Below, piece by piece: positions 1-5,262 of a stretch of 6,135 nt of DNA; position 1 is the stretch's first letter, and the number at the start of each line of letters is the position of its first letter. This stretch comes from an uncultured Hyphomicrobiales bacterium. Lineage in GTDB: Bacteria; Pseudomonadota; Alphaproteobacteria; Rhizobiales; Aestuariivirgaceae. Location of the stretch: the NCBI GenBank assembly GCA_903930095.1, contig CAIYXE010000214.1, positions 1-6,135 on the forward strand. The letters run 5' to 3'. The translations under genes and the position numbers were made by a program. Under the pieces are notes generated by a model. That model searched no databases. It was given only the letters and a program-made list of their open reading frames with translations, and was not told the DNA's origin.

Positions 1-119
1 CCAACTGCTTCCCGATGATCCCCTCGGGCAAGGCCCACAATGAGATGCTGCTGGGCGAGGACGTGGCGGATGAGGACGTTGGCTCGGTCATCGACGCCAA
101 GGGCAAGATGCTGGTCTAA
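1..119 (+). CDS. ilvB: Acetolactate synthase large subunit, 3' end only
   Basis: The reading frame begins at base 3 and ends at a TAA at 117-119, giving the last 38 residues. They start NCFPMIPSGKAHNEML and end GKMLV. The FPMIPSGKAHNEM stretch is the characteristic extreme C-terminus of the catalytic, thiamine-diphosphate-dependent subunit of acetolactate (acetohydroxyacid) synthase, the first common enzyme of valine, leucine and isoleucine synthesis. The catalytic domains lie outside the window. The identification is supported by the small-subunit gene starting 12 nt downstream, the usual operon arrangement. The gene could equally be called ilvI or ilvG; the fragment cannot distinguish them. 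Confidence 0.93.
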   Translation, partial: NCFPMIPSGKAHNEMLLGEDVADEDVGSVIDAKGKMLV

Positions 120-131
120 GGAAACAGGAAC

Positions 132-692
132 ATGAACGCACATCTCCAGCCCTCGGGCTCCGCTTACTTCCTCGAGGCCACCAAGCCTGCGGTGGAAACC
201 CACACGCTCGCGGTGATCGTCGACAATGAGCCGGGTGTCCTCGCCCGCGTCATCGGCCTGTTCGCCGGCCGCGGCTACAACATCGAGTCGCTCACCGTCT
301 CTGAGACGCAGCATGAAAAGCACGTCTCGCGCATCACCATCGTGACGAGCGGCACGCCCTCGGTGATCGAGCAGATCAAGAACCAGCTGGCCAGGCTCGT
401 TCCCGTCCACTCGGTGGCCGACTTGACCGTGCAGGGCAACTCCATCGCCCGCGAACTCGCCATGGTGAAGGTGGCAGGCACTGGCGAAAAGCGCGTCGAG
501 GCGCTCCGCCTCGCGGACGCCTTCCGCGCCCGTGTGATCGATGCCGGAACCACGAGCTTCATCTTCGAGATCACGGGAAAAAGCGACAAGGTGGAGCAGT
601 TCATCTCCCTCATGGTCCCGCTGGGCCTCGTCGAGGTCGCCCGCACGGGTGTTGCCGGCATCACCCGTGGCCCTGAGGGGATGAAGGAATAA
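132..692 (+). CDS. ilvH: Acetolactate synthase small (regulatory) subunit
   Basis: This 186-residue protein binds the large subunit, raises its activity and confers feedback inhibition by valine. An N-terminal ACT domain spans about residues 24-98, with the DNEPGVLARVIGLF and RGYNIESL signatures. A C-terminal regulatory domain follows (about 105-180), with the typical EVARTGVAGITRG ending. G35 and N50 correspond to Gly14 and Asn29 of E. coli IlvH, residues tied to valine sensitivity, so feedback control is probably intact (inference). The protein carries about 20 more N-terminal residues than E. coli IlvH, an extension I associate with alphaproteobacteria. The ATG at 132 sits behind the purine-rich AGGAAACAGGA (119-129), and only 12 nt separate it from the large-subunit stop, so the two genes are surely cotranscribed. 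The symbol ilvN is also used. Confidence 0.96.
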   Translation: MNAHLQPSGSAYFLEATKPAVETHTLAVIVDNEPGVLARVIGLFAGRGYNIESLTVSETQHEKHVSRITIVTSGTPSVIEQIKNQLARLVPVHSVADLTVQGNSIARELAMVKVAGTGEKRVEALRLADAFRARVIDAGTTSFIFEITGKSDKVEQFISLMVPLGLVEVARTGVAGITRGPEGMKE

Positions 693-705
693 CCACGCGG
701 CAGGC
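693..705 (+). repeat. Left copy of 13-bp imperfect direct repeat
   Basis: CCACGCGGCAGGC lies immediately after the ilvH stop codon. It recurs at 810-822 as CCACGTGGCAGGC, with one C/T difference. The two copies bracket the palindromic element at 708-802 almost exactly, leaving 2 nt on the left and 7 nt on the right. This is the arrangement expected of a decayed target-site duplication, though it could also be chance or part of a larger mosaic repeat. Confidence 0.5.
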
Positions 706-707
706 AG

Positions 708-802
708 GCCCTCATCCGGCCTTCGGCCACCTTCTCCCACCGAGCCCCTTCGCCCGTCGGCGCAGCCGATGGGAGAAGGGGCCCGACGGGGCGGATGAGG
801 GC
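708..802. repeat. Palindromic intergenic element, RIME-like
   Basis: This is a 95-bp imperfect palindrome in the gap after ilvH. The outer arms GCCCTCATCCG (708-718) and CGGATGAGGGC (792-802) pair perfectly over 11 bp. Inner arms CCTTCTCCCA (730-739) and TGGGAGAAGG (770-779) pair over 10 bp. A central hairpin pairs CCCGTCGGC (753-761) with GCCGATGGG (765-773) with one G-T mismatch. It competes with the inner arms, and so does GCCCCTTC (744-751) with GAAGGGGC (775-782), giving a mosaic of alternative folds. The ends and the GGCC-TTC-GGCC box (718-728) resemble the rhizobial intergenic mosaic elements found in many copies in rhizobial genomes; family membership is from memory. As RNA it would form a large hairpin 15 nt past the ilvH stop and could stabilise or terminate the ilv transcript. 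Confidence 0.75.
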
Positions 803-809
803 CTCTGTC

Positions 810-822
810 CCACGTGGCAGGC
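810..822 (+). repeat. Right copy of 13-bp imperfect direct repeat
   Basis: CCACGTGGCAGGC matches 12 of 13 bases of 693-705 in the same orientation. It follows the right end of the palindromic element after 7 nt. See the left copy for interpretation. Confidence 0.5.
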
Positions 823-1035
823 GCGCCTCAAATCAGATTCACGATGTCAATCAGCAGCAGGCACGTCAGAGAATTTCTTCCTACATCAATCTAGGAATAA
901 AATCAACAAAAAAGAGCGGGGCCCGGTCACCGTCTGGCCTGCCTTGCAAAGCGGTCTGCCCATTTTCCCTCCAACCGGCTTTTTTCTCCGGACCATCTCG
1001 CGCTAGAAGCACCCCATCACAGGAGTGTCCTCGCC
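823..1035. other. Non-coding gap upstream of pdxJ
   Basis: About 210 nt without a credible gene. A relatively A/T-rich patch (about 870-915, including AATAAAATCAACAAAAAAG at 896-914) is the likeliest place for a pdxJ promoter, but I find no convincing -35/-10 pair. The 10-mer TCTCGCGCTA at 996-1005, 31 nt before the pdxJ start, recurs exactly at 3638-3647 upstream of the DUF1963 gene. AGGAG at 1021-1025 is the pdxJ ribosome binding site. The reading frame open across 795-1085 runs through the repeat and lacks coding character. Confidence 0.5.
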
Positions 1036-1776
1036 GTGCCGTGCAAGCTGTCGGTCAACGTCAACGCCATCGCCTATCTGCGTAACCGCCGCGATCTGCC
1101 ATGGCCATCCGTCGTGGAGCTCAGCCGCGTGGCGCTGGATGCGGGGGCGGCGGGCATCACCGTTCATCCCCGGCCTGATGAGCGCCACATCCGCCGCACC
1201 GACGTCACTGACATCAACAACCTGCTGCGCAAGCACTATCCGGGCCGCGAATTCAACATCGAAGGTTATCCGGACGAGCGTTTCCTGACACTCGTGGAAG
1301 CCGAGCGCCCCGACCAGGTGACGCTGGTGCCGGATGATCCCACCCAGGGCACCTCCGACCATGGCTGGAACATCGCGGCCAACCGTGACCTGCTCTCCAC
1401 CATCATCACGCGCCTCCACCGCGGCGGCATGCGGGTATCGCTCTTCGTCGACCCTGATCCCGCGGCACCGGCCCTTGCCAAAGCCGCCGGCGCAGACCGC
1501 GTGGAGATCTACACCGGCCCCTATGGCGGCGCCTTCGCGCCCGCCGATCTGGAGCGCGAGTTCGGCAAGGCCGTCGCCACCGGCAAGGCCGCGGCTTTAG
1601 CAGGTCTGGGCCTCAACGCGGGCCATGACCTAACGCGTGACAATCTTCCGGCCCTCGTCAAGGCGCTGCCGAACCTGCTCGAAGTCTCCATCGGCCATGC
1701 GGTGACCGCCGATGCGATGATGTTCGGCATGGGCGAAACGGTCCGGAAATTCAGGGCCGCGATCGGTGACCTCTGA
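1036..1776 (+). CDS. pdxJ: Pyridoxine 5'-phosphate synthase
   Basis: This 246-residue cytoplasmic TIM-barrel enzyme condenses 3-amino-2-oxopropyl phosphate with 1-deoxy-D-xylulose 5-phosphate (DXP) to make pyridoxine 5'-phosphate, the last ring-forming step of de novo vitamin B6 synthesis. Compared with E. coli PdxJ (from memory), the catalytic residues are present: H44 (HPRPDERHI), E76 (FNIEGYP) and H197 (LNAGH). So are binding residues N8, R19, R46, H51, E157 and the GH pair at 220-221. Two DXP-contact residues, Asp11-His12 in E. coli, are N10-A11 here. The start is GTG at 1036, behind AGGAG (1021-1025) with 10 nt spacing; it puts the conserved [10 protein letters not shown] strand at residue 4, as expected. 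In many Alphaproteobacteria pdxJ sits with acpS, lepB, rnc and era; here it is alone with an exporter gene. Confidence 0.95.
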   Translation: MPCKLSVNVNAIAYLRNRRDLPWPSVVELSRVALDAGAAGITVHPRPDERHIRRTDVTDINNLLRKHYPGREFNIEGYPDERFLTLVEAERPDQVTLVPDDPTQGTSDHGWNIAANRDLLSTIITRLHRGGMRVSLFVDPDPAAPALAKAAGADRVEIYTGPYGGAFAPADLEREFGKAVATGKAAALAGLGLNAGHDLTRDNLPALVKALPNLLEVSIGHAVTADAMMFGMGETVRKFRAAIGDL

Positions 1777-2392
1777 ACTCTTCACGCTTGTCTCCATCGG
1801 GGCGATCCAGCTTCTTGCCGTGATTTCGCCTGGACCGTCCTTCCTCATCACGGCGCGCACCGCCGTCGCCCAGTCGCGCACCGACGGGTTGAAGGTGGCG
1901 CTGGGGCTGGGGGCGGGCACGGTGATCTGGTCGGCCGCGGCACTTCTCGGCCTGAACGCGGTGTTCCATGCCGTGCCGGTGTTGTTCATGGGCATGAAGA
2001 TCGCAGGCGCGCTTTTCCTGCTCTACATTGCCTGGATGATCTTCCGGCACGCGGCCGTGCCGCTGAAGATCGAGGGGCAGGGCGAACGCCTCGCCAACCC
2101 CTTCCTCAAGGGTTTCCTCACCCAGATTTCCAATCCGAAGGTCGCCGTGTTCTTCGGCTCGATCTTCATCGCCATGCTGCCAGCCGAGGTGCCGCTGTGG
2201 ATGACGCTGGCCCTGATCGTGATCGTCAGCTTCAACGAGGTGTGGTGGTATTCCGTGGTCGCCCTGTTCTTCGGCTCCGGCCCGGTACGGAACTTCTACA
2301 TTGGCGCGAAGGCATGGATCGACCGGATCACGGGGCTCTTCCTCGGGGCTCTGGGCCTCAGGCTCCTGTGGTCGGCGCGGGAAGGGCTGTAA
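1766..2392 (+). CDS. LysE/RhtB-family amino acid exporter
   Basis: This 208-residue inner-membrane protein of the LysE superfamily is of normal family length, with about six hydrophobic segments. Family marks are the SPGP motif at 21-24 near the end of the first membrane segment, a [12 protein letters not shown] stretch (41-52), and [10 protein letters not shown] (116-125) opening the second half. Members export amino acids or related small molecules using the proton gradient; substrates cannot be read from sequence. The GTG start at 1766 overlaps the last 11 nt of pdxJ in another frame, with a weak AGGG (1753-1756) upstream. Translation is therefore probably coupled to pdxJ. Export of a B6-pathway side product such as 4-hydroxythreonine would suit the pairing, because RhtB relatives export homoserine and threonine, but that is speculation. 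It could simply be a homoserine/threonine/lysine-type exporter. Confidence 0.92.
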   Translation: MTSELFTLVSIGAIQLLAVISPGPSFLITARTAVAQSRTDGLKVALGLGAGTVIWSAAALLGLNAVFHAVPVLFMGMKIAGALFLLYIAWMIFRHAAVPLKIEGQGERLANPFLKGFLTQISNPKVAVFFGSIFIAMLPAEVPLWMTLALIVIVSFNEVWWYSVVALFFGSGPVRNFYIGAKAWIDRITGLFLGALGLRLLWSAREGL

Positions 2393-2423
2393 GACCTGAA
2401 CATTTCCAAACTGTTATCCATGA

Positions 2424-2447
2424 TGCCCGTTGAAATTGTGACGGGCA
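2424..2447. promoter_or_regulatory. Dyad between lysE and terC-like gene
   Basis: TGCCCGT (2424-2430) and ACGGGCA (2441-2447) pair perfectly over 7 bp around a 10-nt A/T-richer centre. No T-run follows, so it is not a standard intrinsic terminator for the lysE gene. A weak promoter candidate overlaps it: TTGAAA (2430-2435), then 15 nt, then CATAAC (2451-2456). If real, the dyad could be an operator over the -35 box. If transcription starts upstream, it is the first hairpin of the terC leader. Confidence 0.35.
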
Positions 2448-2453
2448 CGCCAT

Positions 2454-2533
2454 AACTCCCCCAATGTCCGGGCCCCTCTGGCGCCGATCCCTCGGCGTGA
2501 TGTCGGACGAGAAAAGACATCATGCAGGGAGTT
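2454..2533 (+). promoter_or_regulatory. Candidate structured leader that pairs with the terC ribosome binding site
   Basis: AACTCCC (2454-2460) is perfectly complementary to GGGAGTT (2527-2533), which contains the Shine-Dalgarno of the terC-like gene. This helix would enclose two adjacent hairpins. One pairs CGCCGA (2482-2487) with TCGGCG (2492-2497) around a TCCC loop. The other pairs TGATGTC (2498-2504) with GACATCA (2516-2522) around an 11-nt loop. The second loop contains GGAC (2505-2508), complementary to GTCC (2466-2469) in the single-stranded part, so a pseudoknot is possible. All helices are mutually compatible, forming a three-way junction that hides the ribosome binding site. TerC/Alx genes in other bacteria are controlled by manganese or pH through leader RNA. 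I do not see the GGGGAGUAG element of the yybP-ykoY riboswitch. Hand-paired only. Confidence 0.4.
2527..2531 (+). promoter_or_regulatory. Ribosome binding site choosing the terC start
   Basis: GGGAG at 2527-2531 lies 5 nt before the ATG at 2537. It falls downstream of the other in-frame ATG at 2522, which has only GAGAAAAG (2509-2516) before it. This favours 2537 as the true start. Confidence 0.7.
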
Positions 2534-2536
2534 TTC

Positions 2537-3532
2537 ATGGAATTTCTGTCCGCTTTTCTGTTTGCCGACTGGCTGACCAAGCCCGTCTGGATGTGGCTCA
2601 TGTTCATCGGCATCGTGATTGCGCTGCTGGTCATCGACTTGGGCGTCCTTCACAAGGAGCACCGCGAGATTTCGGCGCGCGAGAGCCTCGTCCTCTCCGC
2701 CGTCTACATCGGCCTGGGCCTCGCTTTCGGCGGCTGGGTGTGGTGGTCGCTTGGCGCCACCTCCGGCATGGAATACCTGACGGGCTTCGCGGTTGAGAAG
2801 GCGCTGGCGATGGACAATGTCTTTGTCATCGCCATGATCTTCTCGTTCTTCGCCGTGCCCTTGAAGTACCAGCACCGGGTGCTGTTCTGGGGCATTCTCG
2901 GCGTCATCGTGCTGCGCGCCATCATGATCGGCTTCGGCGCTGCCATCGTTTCCGAATTTTCCTGGGTGCTCTACGTCTTCGCGGTGTTCCTGATCGCCAC
3001 CGGCGTCAAGATGATCATCTTCGCCGACAAGGAATACGACGTGGCGAAGAACCCGCTCCTCGCCTTCATGCGCCGCCGCTTCAACGTGACGGACGAGCAC
3101 CATGGCGAGAAGTTCTTCGTGAAGAAGCAGGACCCCAAGACCGGCAAGCTCGCCTGGTTCATGACGCCGCTGTTCCTGGCGCTGATCCTGATCGAGGTGG
3201 CGGACGTGATCTTCGCGGTGGACTCGGTGCCGGCGATCTTCGCCATCACCACGGACCCGTTCATTGTCTACACCTCGAACATCTTCGCCATCTTAGGGTT
3301 GCGCGCGCTCTATTTCGCGCTGGCCGCGATGGTGAAGCGCTTCCACTACCTTAAGTTGGCGCTGGCCGTGGTGCTGATCTTCATCGGCTCCAAGATCTTC
3401 GCAGCACCCCTGCTGGGCCTGGACAAGATCCCGCCGGCGATCTCGCTCACCGTTACCTTCGCGATCCTTTTCGCTGGTGTGCTCTACAGCCTGTGGAAGA
3501 CCCGGGGCATGCCCCAGGAAAAGCTGGGCTGA
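2537..3532 (+). CDS. TerC/Alx-family integral membrane protein, probable metal-ion (Mn) transporter
   Basis: A 331-residue protein with about eight to nine hydrophobic segments, close to the usual length of Alx-type TerC proteins. Two family signatures are intact: EKALAMDNVFV (87-97), with E87, D93 and N94 in a membrane segment, and EVADVIFAVDSVPA (220-233), with E220, D223 and D229. These acidic membrane residues are the likely metal site. A cytoplasmic-type loop of about 50 charged residues (near 168-206, KEYDVAKNPLL to KKQDPKTGK) separates the two halves, as in Alx. Relatives include E. coli Alx, linked to manganese export and alkaline pH, and Bacillus TerC proteins proposed to supply Mn to secreted enzymes. 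Tellurite resistance is the historical name, not a safe function. An in-frame ATG at 2522 would add five residues; 2537 has the better ribosome binding site. The gene ends 27 nt before a strong terminator. Confidence 0.94.
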   Translation: MEFLSAFLFADWLTKPVWMWLMFIGIVIALLVIDLGVLHKEHREISARESLVLSAVYIGLGLAFGGWVWWSLGATSGMEYLTGFAVEKALAMDNVFVIAMIFSFFAVPLKYQHRVLFWGILGVIVLRAIMIGFGAAIVSEFSWVLYVFAVFLIATGVKMIIFADKEYDVAKNPLLAFMRRRFNVTDEHHGEKFFVKKQDPKTGKLAWFMTPLFLALILIEVADVIFAVDSVPAIFAITTDPFIVYTSNIFAILGLRALYFALAAMVKRFHYLKLALAVVLIFIGSKIFAAPLLGLDKIPPAISLTVTFAILFAGVLYSLWKTRGMPQEKLG

Positions 3533-3558
3533 TCCGGACGGCATTCTGACGCAGTCTC

Positions 3559-3590
3559 AAGGGGTCTCGCCTGTGGCGAGGCCCCTTCTT
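3559..3590 (+). terminator. Intrinsic terminator of the terC-like gene
   Basis: AAGGGGTCTCGCC (3559-3571) pairs with GGCGAGGCCCCTT (3575-3587) over 13 bp, with one G-T pair and a 3-nt loop (TGT). CTTGTTGCC follows as a modest T-rich tail. It lies 27 nt after the TGA and separates terC from the next gene. Confidence 0.9.
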
Positions 3591-3633
3591 GTTGCCGGCC
3601 AGGCCTGTCTGAGCCGTGGCCCACAACTGCACC

Positions 3634-3662
3634 CTTGTCTCGCGCTAAAATAGAAAATATTA
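3634..3662 (+). promoter_or_regulatory. Weak promoter candidate for the DUF1963 gene
   Basis: CTTGTC (3634-3639) matches 5 of 6 of the rhizobial -35 CTTGAC. A locally A/T-rich ATATTA (3657-3662) follows after 17 nt as a poor -10. The terminator upstream means this gene needs its own promoter, and the stretch 3646-3680 is the most A/T-rich sequence in the gap. The 10-mer TCTCGCGCTA within it (3638-3647) also occurs at 996-1005. Confidence 0.35.
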
Positions 3663-3667
3663 ACCAA

Positions 3668-3685
3668 TATGGCAAAACTGCCATA
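3668..3685. promoter_or_regulatory. Perfect dyad before the DUF1963 ribosome binding site
   Basis: TATGGCA (3668-3674) and TGCCATA (3679-3685) are perfect inverted repeats around AAAC. A second smaller inverted repeat, ATATT (3657-3661) with AATAT (3666-3670), abuts it. The dyad lies near the expected transcription start and touches the ribosome binding site AGGGGA (3685-3690). It could be a repressor operator or a leader hairpin that affects ribosome access. Confidence 0.5.
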
Positions 3686-3690
3686 GGGGA
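3685..3690 (+). promoter_or_regulatory. Ribosome binding site choosing the DUF1963 start
   Basis: AGGGGA lies 7 nt before the ATG at 3698. The longer reading frame from TTG at 3635 has no such site, and its first 21 codons run through the A/T-rich promoter-like and dyad sequence. Confidence 0.8.
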
Positions 3691-3697
3691 ACTCGTC

Positions 3698-5215
3698 ATG
3701 CACGTGCCGAAGGGCTTGATTGGCGTTGGCGCTCTGGCCGTCTTGACTTTTTATGCCCTTCTGGTGGCGCTTGAGACGGAGGGGTGGGCAGCGCCCTACC
3801 TGAGCCTGTTCAGCCTCATCGGAAAGTGGGCCGTTGTCGCCGTGCTGGCGTTCCTGACCTTGCTTGCGCTGATTTCTGCCTGGAAAAGCAGCCGAACGCA
3901 CGCCCTTGCCGCGAAGCCCAGCCCGCCACCGGCGGCGGTGGCTGCCCCGGCACTGCCCGCCCGCAAGGCAGGCGCCATGCCCGTTGTGTCGCCCGAACGC
4001 ATGGCGCGTGCCCTGCGCGGCCAGCCAGCCGGCGGGTCCAGGCTGCTCGCGGACCGGGCGGCGGCGGCTGAGGCGGGCGGAAAGCCGTCCAACCCGGTGA
4101 AACCGGCAAAACCGCCGCAGAAGATGCTGCCGTTACGCAGCAATGACCGCGTTTCGGTGCGCCTCGTTCCGCAGGTGCCGATTACGTTCGGAGATGACGC
4201 GGCGGGCTGGCTTGCAGGGGCGGCGCGGCTGCCGCCCGGCATGGCATGGCCGGCCATCGACGGTGAGGCGCTGCAGCTTCTGGCGCAGATTGATTGTACG
4301 CAGCTCCCGCCTGGTCTTTGGGGCGGGCTCGGCCCGCGGCAAGGCTGGCTTGCCGTCTTCCTCGGCCCGCGGAGTTACCGGCCGCATGTGCTGCACTTCC
4401 ATGAGGCAGGCGCGCTGCAACCCACACCGGCCATGCCATCCGGGTCATATATTCTGGGTTCCGGCGCCGTTCCGGCCTTTCCGCGCTGGCCGGTGGACCT
4501 CATCGCGGTACCGGCCGGACAGGAAGCGCCGCGCCGCGAAGGGGCAAGTCATGGCATGAAGCGCCTCCTTGCCGAGTCATGGGACGTGACCGAGTCCCGT
4601 TTCCTGCCGTTCGACTGGCCGTCCGCGCAACGGATGATGGAGCTGGCCGCGGACACAGGCAGAGCATCTCCGGCAGCGCACGAAACGGAAATTCCGAAAA
4701 AACTCCAAAACCTGAAGGCCGCGGTCGATACGATGGCGGCTTCGGTGCCGTTCTCCGCCGTGGTGATGGACCTCATTCTCGCCGAGATGCGCAGCCTTGT
4801 GTGGCCTCACCCGGCCTCCCCGCAGCCCCGTGGCGAGGGCGGGCAGCCTGCCGGACTGCCCTTCACCAGCCATGATCCCGCGGCCCCCGGCTGGCAATGC
4901 GAGTACGTCCTCTATCTTCAGGAACGCGCCAAGCACGTCTACGCCGAGGACCCCCACAGCCTGCCCGAAGAGTTTCTTGCCGATTGCGAGGACCTCTGGA
5001 AGGAACAGGCCGCCGATGGCGTGGCTGGCATGGGCCATGTGCCATGGGCAATGCCGCGTGAATTCGACGAGAACCAGGACATCACCCTGCTTGAGCTGCC
5101 GTCCAGCGAGCTGATGAACTGGCGGTTCGGCGACGGGAAAAACCTGGTGCTCACGATGAAGGCATCGCAGCTTGCCAGCAGCAAGTTCGGATCGGTTGAC
5201 GTCAACGTCATCTGA
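3698..5215 (+). CDS. Membrane-anchored DUF1963 (YwqG-like) protein
   Basis: A 505-residue protein of unknown function. Two hydrophobic segments at about 5-25 and 42-62 would anchor it in the inner membrane. An Ala/Pro/Lys-rich linker (about 65-150) follows. The rest resembles DUF1963: RLPPGMAWP (177-185), LQLLAQID (192-199), a predicted beta-rich core with FPRWPVDL, and a C-terminal module MGHVPWAMPREFD...LLELPSSELMNWRFGDGKNLVLTMKASQL...FGSV. The last part matches the family's 'LGxAxxxQ...LLxLDSD...WGDxGxLxFxI...DLxxxxFxxV' pattern, as recalled. Between core and end lies a helical insertion and a Pro/Gly-rich stretch (about 369-389). DUF1963 proteins are usually shorter and soluble, so the anchor and insertion are noteworthy. 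The ATG at 3698 is chosen for its ribosome binding site and gives the hydrophobic N-terminus. Flanking hairpins suggest a single-gene transcript. No catalytic residues are recognisable. Confidence 0.75.
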   Translation: MHVPKGLIGVGALAVLTFYALLVALETEGWAAPYLSLFSLIGKWAVVAVLAFLTLLALISAWKSSRTHALAAKPSPPPAAVAAPALPARKAGAMPVVSPERMARALRGQPAGGSRLLADRAAAAEAGGKPSNPVKPAKPPQKMLPLRSNDRVSVRLVPQVPITFGDDAAGWLAGAARLPPGMAWPAIDGEALQLLAQIDCTQLPPGLWGGLGPRQGWLAVFLGPRSYRPHVLHFHEAGALQPTPAMPSGSYILGSGAVPAFPRWPVDLIAVPAGQEAPRREGASHGMKRLLAESWDVTESRFLPFDWPSAQRMMELAADTGRASPAAHETEIPKKLQNLKAAVDTMAASVPFSAVVMDLILAEMRSLVWPHPASPQPRGEGGQPAGLPFTSHDPAAPGWQCEYVLYLQERAKHVYAEDPHSLPEEFLADCEDLWKEQAADGVAGMGHVPWAMPREFDENQDITLLELPSSELMNWRFGDGKNLVLTMKASQLASSKFGSVDVNVI

Positions 5216-5262
5216 GCCGGGCCCGCCCGCCATCGGCGGATGGCGCAAACCCGGTCTCCTGA

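Noticed and set aside
795..1085. 96-residue forward open frame bridging the repeat and the start of pdxJ
   Set aside because: It begins inside the palindromic element, has low-complexity Arg/Ser/Pro composition and overlaps the pdxJ start in another frame.
2393..2536. Canonical yybP-ykoY manganese riboswitch upstream of the terC-like gene
   Set aside because: Neither the GGGGAGUAG-type 5' element nor its paired 3' motif is visible, so it cannot be called that class, although other structure is present.
2414..3103. 229-residue antisense open frame over the terC-like gene
   Set aside because: It is rich in His, Asp, Glu and Gly as expected from reading a GC-rich membrane-protein gene backwards. 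It has no recognisable domain and lies opposite a clear TerC family gene.
3504..3515. 12-bp perfect palindrome GGGGCATGCCCC
   Set aside because: It encodes conserved-looking C-terminal residues of the TerC protein (RGMPQE), and the true terminator lies downstream at 3559-3590.
3635..3697. Longer N-terminus of the DUF1963 protein from TTG at 3635
   Set aside because: There is no Shine-Dalgarno before it, and the 21 extra codons cover an A/T-rich promoter-like stretch and a dyad. ATG at 3698 has AGGGGA at ideal spacing.
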